Shown one piece after another: positions 1-9,070 of a stretch of DNA of 33,047 nucleotides. Numbering within the stretch: the first letter of the stretch is position 1; every line of letters begins with the position of its first letter. The stretch covers positions 1-33,047 of the forward strand of contig JAOAIH010000033.1 of assembly GCA_026414805.1 (NCBI GenBank). Reading direction: 5' to 3'. A program made the translations under genes and the position numbers. The notes beneath the pieces are model-generated. The model saw only the letters and a program-made list of their open reading frames with translations, ran no database searches and was not told the DNA's origin. This DNA is from Spirochaetota bacterium (GTDB lineage: Bacteria; Spirochaetota; UBA4802; UB4802).

Positions 1-762
1 GCCGTAGGCATAGGCTCGGCAGGCGCTATAGACAAACACAAAGGAATAGTAATTACAAGTCCCAACATCCCATGGTGGAAAAACTACCCCTTAGTACACA
101 CACTTCAACAGCTAACTGGTTATACTATATTTTTGGAAAACGATGCTAACTGTGCAGTGTTTGGCGAGTTATGGCTTGGGAATGGCAGGCATTTTAAAAA
201 CTGGATAATGCTGACACTGGGTACCGGCATTGGCGGTGGTGCTGTCATCAATGGTGTGCCCTATACCGGAAAAGCTGGTAGTGCAATGGAATTTGGCCAC
301 ACAACTATTGATTATAATGGCTTACAGTGCAAATGCGGGCGAAAAGGCTGTCTTGAGTGTTATGGTTCAGCAAGCGCTGTTGTGAATTTTACAACAAGTC
401 ATTTGAGTATGTATCCAGATTCCACTATTGGTGCGCGTATCCAACACGAAACACTCACTGCTAAACTGGTGTTTGAGGAAGCACAAAAGGGTGATGCATT
501 GGCACTATATATTTTTAATTTAATTGGACAATATTTAGGAATTGGGATTGCAAATTTTGTCAATATATTCAATCCTGAAGCTGTGATTCTTGGAGGGGGG
601 CTATCAGGTGCGCATGAATTCTTTTTGCCACAAATTAAAAAAGGAGTTCAATCCTTAGCGTTAGCAGGTATGAAAGAAGATGTACAATACTGTATTACCA
701 CACATGGTGATTATACTGCAGCAATAGGCGCTGCAAAATATGCCTTAGATGGTTTGAGGTAA
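1..762 (+). CDS. ROK family sugar kinase (glucokinase-like), 5' end cut by window
   Basis: The frame is open from base 1, so the N-terminus with the first ATP phosphate-binding loop lies outside the window. What is visible is typical of ROK kinases, which phosphorylate glucose, N-acetylmannosamine or related sugars with ATP in the cytoplasm. It starts with AVGIGSAGAID and SPNIPWW, then ENDANCAVFGE, whose Asp is the family's catalytic base, then LGTGIGGGAVING (phosphate loop). The zinc site is EFGHTTID followed by CKCGRKGCLE, the ROK signature. The C-terminal LGGGLSG segment and the length of about 253 visible codons fit a complete C-terminal half. The substrate cannot be read from the sequence. 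Family assignment is firm; the name glucokinase is only the most common case. Confidence 0.93.
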   Translation, partial: AVGIGSAGAIDKHKGIVITSPNIPWWKNYPLVHTLQQLTGYTIFLENDANCAVFGELWLGNGRHFKNWIMLTLGTGIGGGAVINGVPYTGKAGSAMEFGHTTIDYNGLQCKCGRKGCLECYGSASAVVNFTTSHLSMYPDSTIGARIQHETLTAKLVFEEAQKGDALALYIFNLIGQYLGIGIANFVNIFNPEAVILGGGLSGAHEFFLPQIKKGVQSLALAGMKEDVQYCITTHGDYTAAIGAAKYALDGLR

Positions 763-794
763 GAATAAAATTTTAATTTGAATTGGAGGATAGC

Positions 795-1694
795 ATGTTT
801 TTTGGCAATGAGTTGCTTTTTGGTGAAGAGACGTTGAATCATATACACCTGTATGCAGGCAAATGGCTTGATTTTGTTATGGTAGCATTTACCCAGCTTG
901 GAAATGAAATGTTTTATATACTTGTCATACCATTTTTATTTTGGTGCGTCAACAAACGTGTTGCCACCATTGTTGGTATTGCTTTTTTGCTTTCCGCTGC
1001 TATTAACGACATCGCAAAGTTTTTGTTCTTCAATCCACGGCCAGATCCTGAAAACCTGGCTATACGTATAGCTGAGCTAAATCGCATGTACTGCCCAAAA
1101 AATAGTCCTGGCTTTCCTAGCGGTCATGCACAAAATGCAGTGGTTTTTTGGGGAACACTTGCGTATGTGCTAAAAAACAGACTGTTTACCTTTTTTTCTA
1201 TATTTTTGATAATTGCAATTGCATATTCACGCCTGTACTTAGGTGTACATTTTTTGGGTGATGTTGCTGGCGGTATAATGATAGGAACTATTATTTTTGT
1301 TTGTACAATTGCTTTGATTCCTCACTATGACAAAATCTGGAACATAAAAATATTTACAGCATCAATTATATTTGTTATAGTACCCCTCATCATATCTATA
1401 ACTCTAACCGGAAATGAGATTGCCAAATCGCTTGGTGTGTTATCGGGTTTTACAATTGGATTTATTCTTAATAAAGACAAATCAGAAGAAATTGCCTTTT
1501 CACTAGCACCCTCATTGGTAAAATTTTTTATTGGCCTGGTAATTCTTTTACTCATCAAAGAAGGTTTAAAATTAATATTTCCCACCAGTAGCATATACGA
1601 TTTTATTCGTTACTGGTTCATAGGGGTATGGGTGTCGTATGGCGCACCTGCAGTATTTGCACGCATCCCCTACTTATCTAAGCAATTAAATTAA
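795..1694 (+). CDS. PAP2 superfamily membrane phosphatase
   Basis: The 299-residue integral membrane protein carries the three PAP2 phosphatase motifs: K75-x6-RP (KFLFFNPRP), PSGH at 108-111, and SR-x5-H-x3-D at 145-156 (SRLYLGVHFLGD). These supply the phosphate pocket, the acid His and the nucleophile His of the family, which removes phosphate from lipid phosphates such as phosphatidate, undecaprenyl diphosphate or sphingosine phosphate. Several hydrophobic segments lie before, between and after the motifs, and the last 140 residues add extra membrane spans beyond the catalytic core. I chose ATG 795 because GGAGG at 785-789 sits five bases upstream; a TTG at 783 in the same frame is inside that site. 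It follows the ROK kinase by 32 bases and may share its transcript. The lipid substrate is unknown. Confidence 0.9.
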   Translation: MFFGNELLFGEETLNHIHLYAGKWLDFVMVAFTQLGNEMFYILVIPFLFWCVNKRVATIVGIAFLLSAAINDIAKFLFFNPRPDPENLAIRIAELNRMYCPKNSPGFPSGHAQNAVVFWGTLAYVLKNRLFTFFSIFLIIAIAYSRLYLGVHFLGDVAGGIMIGTIIFVCTIALIPHYDKIWNIKIFTASIIFVIVPLIISITLTGNEIAKSLGVLSGFTIGFILNKDKSEEIAFSLAPSLVKFFIGLVILLLIKEGLKLIFPTSSIYDFIRYWFIGVWVSYGAPAVFARIPYLSKQLN

Positions 1695-1799
1695 GGGTAA
1701 GCATAACATTCGTATTTATATAAAAATTCAAAGTATTGTTGTTGACTTTTTTTAAACTGTTTTGCCGTAATACATATCTAAAAAATTATTTGCCGGTAA

Positions 1800-1830
1800 C
1801 TATCGCCAAGAAATACTAGTTTGGCGATAG
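1800..1830. repeat. Inverted repeat built from two CTATCGCC words
   Basis: CTATCGCCAA at 1800-1809 is the exact reverse complement of TTGGCGATAG at 1821-1830, with an 11-base loop. It lies between the PAP2 gene and pheS. Both arms contain CTATCGC, the core of the word repeated across this window. There is no T-run after it on the plus strand, so it is a weak intrinsic terminator candidate at best. It may be a paired protein-binding or uptake-type site. Confidence 0.75.
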
Positions 1831-1833
1831 CTC
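1824..1833 (-). repeat. Iterated decamer GAGCTATCGC, copy 1 (intergenic)
   Basis: An exact copy on the minus strand (GCGATAGCTC on plus). It overlaps the right arm of the 1800-1830 inverted repeat, upstream of pheS. Confidence 0.8.
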
Positions 1834-1874
1834 ATAGTAAAACCCTATTCACATGAATTAACCAGGTGATGTAT

Positions 1875-2906
1875 ATGAAAAAAAAGCTTCAAGACCTCTA
1901 CGAACAAACTGTAGCCTTAATTGAGAAAGCCACAACCATCGATGAACTGGAGCAGATAAGAGTTAAAGTATTAGGCCGTAAAGGTGACCTCACTCAGATT
2001 TTGCGATCACTGGGTACGTTGCCTCAGGAAGAACGCGTTGAAATTGGCAAATTGTCCAACGAACTGAAAGAAAAAATTGAAAATATACTTGAAACCCGTA
2101 AAGACCAATTAACCCAACAGCATATAAACAAACTCATAATGGAAGATTGGCTGGATGTAACGCTGACCATGCCTGGCACATTAAGAAAATATGAACGAGG
2201 GCATTTACATCCCATTTCGCAAATTCAGTACGAAATTGAAGATATTTTCACTTCAATGGGCTTTGAGATACTTGATGGACCCGAAGTAGAAACCGATTAC
2301 TATAATTTTGAAGCACTCAACATACCACCCTACCACCCTGCCCGCGACATGCAGGATACATTTTGGACCGAAGATGGCAACCTTCTGCGTACACATACAT
2401 CAGCTATTCAGGTAAGGGGTATGGAGCGCCTCAAACCGCCTTTTAGGGTTATTGGTCCTGGCAGGGTTTTCCGCTATGAAAGCATTGATGCGTCACATGA
2501 AAATACATTCTACCAGGTTGAAGGCATGATGGTGGATAGGGATATTTCTGTAGCCCATCTTATTTATTTTATGAAAACATTACTCAAAGAGATATTCCGC
2601 AAAGAAACCACCATTCGTCTGCGCCCTGGATACTTCCCGTTTGTTGAACCTGGATTTGAACTGGATATCCATTGCCTTATTTGCGGGGGTAAAGGCTGCA
2701 GCGTGTGCAAATATTCAGGTTGGGTTGAGTTACTGCCCTGTGGCTTGGTACATCCCAATGTACTGCGCTATGGCAATATTGACCCTGATGAGTGGTCAGG
2801 ATTTGCTTTTGGATTGGGTTTGAACCGCCTGGTCATGATGCGTTATGGCATCAATGATATTAGACATTTCTTAAGCGGAGATATTCGCTTCCTCTATCAA
2901 TTTTAG
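1875..2906 (+). CDS. pheS: Phenylalanyl-tRNA synthetase alpha subunit
   Basis: Catalytic subunit of the alpha2-beta2 enzyme that charges tRNA-Phe in the cytoplasm. The N-terminal coiled arm (LGRKGDLTQILRSLG) is followed by the class II synthetase core: a motif 2 region FRYESIDASHENTFYQVEG, and motif 3 GLGLNRLVMMRYGI near the C-terminus. Before motif 3 there is a CxxCxxxxCxxC knuckle (CLICGGKGCSVC), a probable zinc site also known in PheS of some Firmicutes and fusobacteria. At 343 residues it is the usual length. ATG 1875 is preferred over ATG 1869 and GTG 1866 because AGG at 1864-1866 is then eight bases away; the ribosome site is weak in each case. pheT starts 21 bases after the stop, so the two are co-transcribed. 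Confidence 0.98.
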   Translation: MKKKLQDLYEQTVALIEKATTIDELEQIRVKVLGRKGDLTQILRSLGTLPQEERVEIGKLSNELKEKIENILETRKDQLTQQHINKLIMEDWLDVTLTMPGTLRKYERGHLHPISQIQYEIEDIFTSMGFEILDGPEVETDYYNFEALNIPPYHPARDMQDTFWTEDGNLLRTHTSAIQVRGMERLKPPFRVIGPGRVFRYESIDASHENTFYQVEGMMVDRDISVAHLIYFMKTLLKEIFRKETTIRLRPGYFPFVEPGFELDIHCLICGGKGCSVCKYSGWVELLPCGLVHPNVLRYGNIDPDEWSGFAFGLGLNRLVMMRYGINDIRHFLSGDIRFLYQF

Positions 2907-2927
2907 GCTTTGTGCGGAGTAATACGT

Positions 2928-5324
2928 ATGTGGATTTCATTAAACATTATTCAAGACATGGTTGATATTAAAGATATTCCTGTAACGGACATTGCCAACC
3001 GATTAACGATGTCAACTGCTGAGATTGATTCAATAGAGTACTCACATCAACTATTAAAAAATATTTATACTGCTAAACTTATTGAAGTTAATAAACACCC
3101 CAACGCCGATAAACTCACTGTGTGCAAAGTTGATACGGGCAAGGGCATTTTGCAGGTGGTATGCGGCGCACCAAACCATAAAGCTGGTGATATTGTTGCG
3201 CTAGCACCCGTAGGCACAAAGTTTACCGATACATTTACAGTAACCAAAACCAAACTCCGCGGAGTTGAATCCGAAGGGATGCTGTGCTCCGAACGCGAAC
3301 TAGGATTATCAGATGACCATTCTGGAATTATGGTATTCCCTGAAAATACACCAATTGGTGTAAGCCTGGCCACATTGTTCCCTGAAAAGATAGATGTTCG
3401 ATTAGAAATTGACAACAAATCAATTACTCACCGGCCAGATTTATGGAGCCATACAGGATTTGCACGTGAAATAGCTGCACTGTTTAAAAGACCCTTCAAA
3501 TATCCAGTTAATTATGACATTGCTAAAGATTTTAAATCAATGGAAACGCTTATTGTTACTATAAAAAACCCAGAAGGTGCGCCGCGTTATTGTGGTCTTG
3601 TTGTTAATAATATCACCATTAAAGAATCCCCCGACTGGCTCAAAGCGCGTGTAGAAGCAATTGGCATGCGCCCAATAAACAATATTGTAGATATAACCAA
3701 CTACGTTATGGCTGAATTAGGCGAGCCTATGCACGCGTTTGACCGTGCTAAACTTAGAGGCAATGAAATCATTGTACGGTTTGCCAAAGATGGCGAACAT
3801 CTCATGACGCTGGATGGGCAGGAACATATATTAACTTCAGAAGATATTGTGATAGCCGACAGCGGCGGTGCTATCGCACTTGCTGGTGTAATGGGTGGTG
3901 GCAACAGCGAAATTGAAGATACCACAACATCTATAGTCCTTGAAGCTGCTAACTTTAATCCAGTATATATTCGAAGGACAGCAAACAGATATAACCTTAG
4001 AACCGAAGCTGCTATACGTTTTGAGAAATCACTTGATCCAGAATTGTGTCCTGCAGCAATTATACGTTGCTATGAATTGATTAAAATGCTGTGTCCCCAA
4101 GCCCAAGCAGCAACTCCTATAATAGACACCTACCCTGTACCTGCAAAGCCAGTGCGCATACATACTTCTACTGAATTTATCAGAAAAAAATTAGGTCATA
4201 CCATAGATGACAAAACAATAGAATCTATTTTATCTTCACTGGATTTCAAAATAACCAGACACAATAATGATTTAACTATAGATGTTCCTAGTTATAGAGC
4301 AACAAAAGACATCTCCATACCAGATGATATTGTTGAAGAAATTGGCAGAATATACGGATACGATAACATTCCGGAGCAACCACCTTTAGTACCATGTGCC
4401 CCACCCTCACGTAACATCAAACGTACCTTTGAAAGGGATATAAAATCTATACTTGTCAACGATTTTCATATGACCGAAGTGAGCAATTATTCTTTTGTTG
4501 GCGAAGCATTGCTCAATAAATTGCAACTAAATGAAGATAAAGAACTTAAATTAAAAAATCCTTTGTCAAAAGAGCAGGACAGACTACGAAGAAGCCTGAT
4601 TCCTAATTTAATTGTAAACATTACAACAAACCAGCGTTTCTTTGATGATTTTAGAATATTTGAATTAGGGAGAGTCTATCTAAAAGAAGACAGGCTATCA
4701 AATGATTTAGCCACCGAAAATACAAGGGTTTCCGGGGTTATATATTCTAAAAAACCACAATACCCTGTTTTTTATGATGCAAAAGCATGCTGTATTGGTA
4801 TTTTTGAAAAAACCTTAAGAAACAATTACATTCTAAAACCAAAAATCGACAATTTGCCACCATATGCACATCCCGCACGTTCCCTGGAATTGGTAATCTC
4901 AAATAAACCTGTTGCTCTTATTTGCGAACTTCATCCCAAAACAGCAAATGAGTTTGAAATTAAGGGCAATGTTGCACTCTTTGATATTGATGTTGACCTG
5001 CTATTATCACTACCCAAACAGGATATAGTGTTCAAAGAATTACCAAAATTCCCAGATGTGCCTTTTGATATATCAATACTTACTGATGAAAAAGAATATG
5101 CGGCCACATTGGTGGATATGTTGTATAAAGCTGATAAAGAACATATCGCTGATATTGAGGTTATCTCAGTCTATAATCAACCACCAATCCCACAGGGGAA
5201 AAAATCCGTATCATTTAGGATAACATTCAGAGCCAAAGACCACACTTTATCACCGGAAGAAGTTGATAGTTTGCAGAAAAAAGTTATTTCGTTTGTAGAA
5301 AAGAGTGGATATAAACTGAGATAG
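2928..5324 (+). CDS. pheT: Phenylalanyl-tRNA synthetase beta subunit
   Basis: The 798-residue beta subunit has the full bacterial architecture. The N-terminus MWISLNIIQDMVDI is followed by an EMAP/OB tRNA-binding domain (about 45-155, containing HPNADKLTVCKVD). Next comes the B3/4 editing domain (about 215-390, with INNIVDITNYVM and GEPMHAFD) and then B5 (about 400-470). A catalytic-like core follows, and the C-terminal FDX-ACB anticodon-binding domain begins near ELPKFPDVPFDISIL. It binds tRNA-Phe and hydrolyses Tyr-tRNA-Phe. ATG 2928 is chosen over an in-frame TTG at 2910 because GGAG at 2916-2919 is eight bases upstream and the protein then begins as the family does. It follows pheS directly. 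The gene contains one CTATCGC word at 3871. Confidence 0.98.
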   Translation: MWISLNIIQDMVDIKDIPVTDIANRLTMSTAEIDSIEYSHQLLKNIYTAKLIEVNKHPNADKLTVCKVDTGKGILQVVCGAPNHKAGDIVALAPVGTKFTDTFTVTKTKLRGVESEGMLCSERELGLSDDHSGIMVFPENTPIGVSLATLFPEKIDVRLEIDNKSITHRPDLWSHTGFAREIAALFKRPFKYPVNYDIAKDFKSMETLIVTIKNPEGAPRYCGLVVNNITIKESPDWLKARVEAIGMRPINNIVDITNYVMAELGEPMHAFDRAKLRGNEIIVRFAKDGEHLMTLDGQEHILTSEDIVIADSGGAIALAGVMGGGNSEIEDTTTSIVLEAANFNPVYIRRTANRYNLRTEAAIRFEKSLDPELCPAAIIRCYELIKMLCPQAQAATPIIDTYPVPAKPVRIHTSTEFIRKKLGHTIDDKTIESILSSLDFKITRHNNDLTIDVPSYRATKDISIPDDIVEEIGRIYGYDNIPEQPPLVPCAPPSRNIKRTFERDIKSILVNDFHMTEVSNYSFVGEALLNKLQLNEDKELKLKNPLSKEQDRLRRSLIPNLIVNITTNQRFFDDFRIFELGRVYLKEDRLSNDLATENTRVSGVIYSKKPQYPVFYDAKACCIGIFEKTLRNNYILKPKIDNLPPYAHPARSLELVISNKPVALICELHPKTANEFEIKGNVALFDIDVDLLLSLPKQDIVFKELPKFPDVPFDISILTDEKEYAATLVDMLYKADKEHIADIEVISVYNQPPIPQGKKSVSFRITFRAKDHTLSPEEVDSLQKKVISFVEKSGYKLR

Positions 5325-5370
5325 ATTTTTAGTGTAAAACACCTATAATAATATTTTGTAAACAATAAAC

Positions 5371-5405
5371 TATACACCATGCAACGCAACGTTGCAGGGT
5401 GTATA
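5371..5405. terminator. Long stem-loop between convergent transcripts
   Basis: TATACACCATGCAACG at 5371-5386 and its near-perfect reverse complement at 5390-5405 form a 16-base stem with one mismatch and a CAA loop. It sits between the pheT stop and the convergent 5417-5608 gene, where a two-way terminator is expected. Neither side has a strong T-run, so intrinsic termination is not assured; mRNA end protection is an alternative. Confidence 0.55.
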
Positions 5406-5416
5406 ATAGTTCGCTT

Positions 5417-5608
5417 TTATAATTTTAGCTTGTAAGGAAATGGCACAAATATTTTATATATAAAATATACGCCATTTTGTACCACATCTTCTATTTCACA
5501 TTTCAAAATTACATCTTGTCCATTATTATCGGTTGCAATAACATCAATATAATCATGGATTTGTAATAGCTTATTTGATTTTACAGGATAAAATTTTCCT
5601 ATACGCAT
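5417..5608 (-). CDS. Small protein of unknown function (63 aa)
   Basis: I do not recognise this family. The protein has no membrane segment or cysteine and alternates hydrophobic and polar residues (YIDVIATDNNGQDVILKCEIED, shown only in part here: DVIATDNNGQDVILK), as in a small all-beta fold. It ends in a basic PYKLKL tail. ATG 5608 starts six bases after the stop of the anchored protein gene 5615-6319 on the same strand, so it is probably the last gene of that operon. No good ribosome site is present right upstream, which suggests translational coupling to the gene before it. The reading frame is credible because of position, a convergent neighbour and a stem-loop just past its stop, but coding status is not proven. 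Confidence 0.55.
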   Translation of the reverse strand: MRIGKFYPVKSNKLLQIHDYIDVIATDNNGQDVILKCEIEDVVQNGVYFIYKIFVPFPYKLKL

Positions 5609-5614
5609 AATGTA

Positions 5615-6319
5615 CTAATTAACATATTCCCTCTCCCATGGATAGTGTGCTCTGTTTTGTTTCAATGCGGTTTCTTCTTTTTTAAACATTGTGAATTCAT
5701 CCCATAATTCCTTGGTAAAATATTTTGGCTTAATAAACAACTCAACCTCACCTTTTTGTAATTGATAGTTACTATCCACTGGCTGGAACAGATGGTTCCA
5801 TGATACAACTTTAAACCGCAAGGGAATATTAATATTTTGTGTTATCTCATTGGTTTTATGTTTTACAGAAAAATCATTGGGATTATAATTTTGGGGACTT
5901 TCATATATTACTTTTGCTATTTTATTATTTTTATCAATAACAAGCCCTATTACCTCAATATCGTGTTTTCCAAACATTACTTTTTGTAGTTTAAGTCCCC
6001 CAGTATATATATTTCTGCTTAGCCAAGGTACAAATCCTTTTGTATTATTCACTTCTTTTTCCCAAAAGTAATGATATGCAATATATTTATTTCCATTATA
6101 ATCCACACTGGCTCTGTAATATACAGCATATGGATATTCATACTCAGCATTTGAAATAATATGCGGGCAATATTTATCCGCTAGAGCATCATCTTTGATT
6201 GGGGTAAAACCAGGTATATCAGTTTCATTAACGCGTACTGTCTTATTTGCAACATACGTGACAGAACCAATAAGAATGATTAGTAGTATTATAATAATAG
6301 CTATTATAATTTTTTTCAT
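5615..6319 (-). CDS. Signal-anchored protein of unknown function, UPF0182 partner
   Basis: The 234-residue protein begins with two lysines and a very hydrophobic Ile-rich stretch (about residues 4-24), a signal anchor or uncleaved signal peptide with no lipobox Cys. The rest (KYCPHIISNAEYEYPYAVYY onward) is soluble, rich in aromatic residues and probably lies outside the membrane. I do not recognise a domain. AGGAGG lies seven bases before ATG 6319, a strong site. It begins 19 bases after the stop of the UPF0182 gene and is followed six bases later by a 63-residue gene, so the three very likely work together. The function is unknown; a periplasmic or surface partner of UPF0182 is an inference from position only. 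Confidence 0.8.
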   Translation of the reverse strand: MKKIIIAIIIILLIILIGSVTYVANKTVRVNETDIPGFTPIKDDALADKYCPHIISNAEYEYPYAVYYRASVDYNGNKYIAYHYFWEKEVNNTKGFVPWLSRNIYTGGLKLQKVMFGKHDIEVIGLVIDKNNKIAKVIYESPQNYNPNDFSVKHKTNEITQNINIPLRFKVVSWNHLFQPVDSNYQLQKGEVELFIKPKYFTKELWDEFTMFKKEETALKQNRAHYPWEREYVN

Positions 6320-6338
6320 GCTATTTGCCTCCTTTATA

Positions 6339-9044
6339 TTACTTGCTGCTTCGTAATGCTGTGAGTGCTTCCTTCAACTTTTTCAATTCTTCACCGTATT
6401 TGGCCCAGTTTCCCTGACGTTGATATTCTTCGGCCTGTATGAAATGCATATACGCTTTATTAATTAAATCCTTTAATCCATACTCAGATGAATATTCTAA
6501 ATTTATTCCACCCCCCTCTGTAAATAACCGTGAAAGTGCCAGCGAAAGATTTTCTTCCATAACAATTTTATCTCTATACGAGACAATAACTCTCTTTAGC
6601 TCAGGCATTTCACTTGTTTCAGCTTTAAGGTATAATGGTTCTACAAAAAGTATTGAATCTTTTATTGGTACAACCAGTATATTGCCGCGTATAACACGCG
6701 AACCCCTCTGGCTCCACAATGTTAACTGTTTTGATATTTCAGCATCCTGATTTATACGAGCTTCTATCTGCATGGGGCCAAAATTAAGCTTATCTTTAGG
6801 TAACGTATATAGCAGTAATTGCCCATAATGAGGCATATCACAGCGGGCTACTAGAAACGCTATCATGTTATCTTTCTTTGCGGGAGTAAAAGGCAATATT
6901 ATTACAAATTCAGTTGTTTTTTCTCCAGGCAATGCCGTAACCAGATAATAGCTATGCATATATTCTTTTTCATTTTCATATATCTGCTGTGGAATATCCC
7001 ACAGGTCTTCATTATTATAAAATACATTGATATTTGTCATGTGATAGCGCAACAGTTGCTGAGCCTGAATATTAAACAATCCTTCAGGATAGCGAAGATG
7101 AGCTTGCAGTTCTGGTGACATCTGATCAAGTGGAAGAAATAAATTTTTAAATATTTTTGAATAAGCTTTTATTATTGGATCATTATAGTCAGCAATATAG
7201 TATTTGATGCTTCCATTATATGCATCAATGACAATTTTTACAGAATTACGAATATAATTTATTGATTCGCCATTAGATAACTGTACAGGTGTTGAATACG
7301 GAAAAGCATTTGAATACGTATATCCATCTATAATCCAATAAATTCTACCACCAGCAACAACAACATAAGGATCCGAATCAAAATATAAAAATGGTGTTAT
7401 AGCCTCTATCATTTCAGTTATATTTCTTCTGAAATGGATGCGGCTTGTATTGGTTACGACATTTGATATTAATATATTAAAATCGCCAAATGCTATCGCA
7501 TACATTGCACGTTTAACAAATGAATCAAGCACATCCCCGCCTGTACCGGTATACAGAGTATATTTGTTTTCATCCCCATAAGGATAATCAAACTCACCAG
7601 GAGTAACACGTGTATTTGTTATGATATATGAGTTGTTATGCTCACCATAATATATCTGGGGTATTTCAATAGGGATTTGAATTTTATATTTAGGAGGTAT
7701 ATCATAGAGTACAAGCTCAGGCAACCCTTCTGGGGTAATCCTATCAACTCTGCTGGCAACAACGCCATATCCATGTGTAAATATAAGATGGTTATTAAGC
7801 CATGAGTTCTTTGATACAGTTAATTTGCTGTTATCCAATTCGCGTGCAGATATATTAAGGGCAATTTTCTGATTATTTATAGTATATCGAACAATATCCA
7901 CATCAATAAAATCATAATATGGTTTTAATCCCTGCAATTGCTTATATGTCTGCTTTAAGGGGCGCCAGTCCCATAATCGAATATTGTTCACCACATCTTT
8001 ATTTTTTTCTAGATCATTGTATGTGAGTGTCAGTGCATTCTCAAACGGCATGTCCTTAATTGCATTGAGCCCAAATGCTAATCGTGTAAATTCAATATTA
8101 TATTTGATATATGGTGATTCTTTTTCCAGTTCATTTGGATCAACAACAAAACGTTGCTGCAATGCAGGAAAAACAGCTCCAAATATAAAATATGCTGGTA
8201 GCAGCGTTATTAATACTATAATTGGTAATTTAAAGCTTTTGGTGATAATATTAGCAAAAAGCAAAATGGCAGCAACAATGGATATAACTATACAGATATC
8301 ATACGCAAGCAATTTGGCATGAACATCTGTATACCCTGCACCAAAAAACTTTGCTCTATTATTAAATAATAAATCATACGACAGCAAGCGATAGCCGGCT
8401 GCTATCAATAGTACAATTAAAGCTGAAAGTGATGATAGATGTGCCCTGGCAAAACGGGAAAACTCTAGTTTACCATTCTGTGTAAATATACCATTATTCA
8501 ATATATGAAAAAAGAATGAGAATACTGCTATAATTGTCAGTGAAACAAGAAGCCATCTGAACATAAATTTATAGAAAGGCAGAGTAAAGACATAAAAACC
8601 AATATCTTTATTAAATAATGGATCAGCCGGGAAGCCAGCAAAGGATACGGAATTTTTATACATTAAATATTCCTTCCAGTACGTGGAAGCCCACAAACCC
8701 ATAAAAAAACCAACAATTAACACAGCTGCTGCCAGCAACACAACTAAAAGATTACGGGTTGTTCCAAATCCAGGAATTTTTATTCTATCTAAAATATTTT
8801 TAGTAAAAATTCTGCCTTTGCCTCCCAATACCCTTATAAGCAAAAAATTCAATATGAACAACCCAATGAACGCACCCCAGAAAAGAGTTTGTACATTGAA
8901 CTTTGAGAAGAAAAGAATCCAGAATATATCAAGATGGTTATATATAGAAAACCAACGGTAATCAATATAAAAATTACCTATTGAATAAATCAGAATATAT
9001 CCAATTATAAATATTGTGAGCACTACTAAAAACTTTTTATTCAT
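6339..9044 (-). CDS. UPF0182 family large membrane protein
   Basis: This 901-residue protein matches UPF0182, a family of unknown function. Seven hydrophobic segments occupy the first third (about residues 5-28, 52-75, 98-119, 160-183, 203-222, 248-268 and 273-295). They are followed by the family hallmark DPNELEKESPYIKYNIEFTR at 302-321 and a long extracytoplasmic region of about 600 residues. The C-terminal tail (LINKAYMHFIQAEEYQRQGN) resembles the short helical repeat seen at the end of family members. ATG 9044 has AGGTG seven bases upstream. It lies 26 bases after the MFS gene and 19 before the anchored protein gene, so it is the middle of an operon. It carries CTATCGC words at 7493 and 8388. 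Confidence 0.95.
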   Translation of the reverse strand: MNKKFLVVLTIFIIGYILIYSIGNFYIDYRWFSIYNHLDIFWILFFSKFNVQTLFWGAFIGLFILNFLLIRVLGGKGRIFTKNILDRIKIPGFGTTRNLLVVLLAAAVLIVGFFMGLWASTYWKEYLMYKNSVSFAGFPADPLFNKDIGFYVFTLPFYKFMFRWLLVSLTIIAVFSFFFHILNNGIFTQNGKLEFSRFARAHLSSLSALIVLLIAAGYRLLSYDLLFNNRAKFFGAGYTDVHAKLLAYDICIVISIVAAILLFANIITKSFKLPIIVLITLLPAYFIFGAVFPALQQRFVVDPNELEKESPYIKYNIEFTRLAFGLNAIKDMPFENALTLTYNDLEKNKDVVNNIRLWDWRPLKQTYKQLQGLKPYYDFIDVDIVRYTINNQKIALNISARELDNSKLTVSKNSWLNNHLIFTHGYGVVASRVDRITPEGLPELVLYDIPPKYKIQIPIEIPQIYYGEHNNSYIITNTRVTPGEFDYPYGDENKYTLYTGTGGDVLDSFVKRAMYAIAFGDFNILISNVVTNTSRIHFRRNITEMIEAITPFLYFDSDPYVVVAGGRIYWIIDGYTYSNAFPYSTPVQLSNGESINYIRNSVKIVIDAYNGSIKYYIADYNDPIIKAYSKIFKNLFLPLDQMSPELQAHLRYPEGLFNIQAQQLLRYHMTNINVFYNNEDLWDIPQQIYENEKEYMHSYYLVTALPGEKTTEFVIILPFTPAKKDNMIAFLVARCDMPHYGQLLLYTLPKDKLNFGPMQIEARINQDAEISKQLTLWSQRGSRVIRGNILVVPIKDSILFVEPLYLKAETSEMPELKRVIVSYRDKIVMEENLSLALSRLFTEGGGINLEYSSEYGLKDLINKAYMHFIQAEEYQRQGNWAKYGEELKKLKEALTALRSSK

Positions 9045-9070
9045 CGGTTACACCTTTAACAAAGACTTTA

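Noticed and set aside
2691-2730. Cysteine cluster in PheS as a new insertion
   Set aside because: The CxxCxxxxCxxC knuckle is already known in PheS of several bacterial groups.
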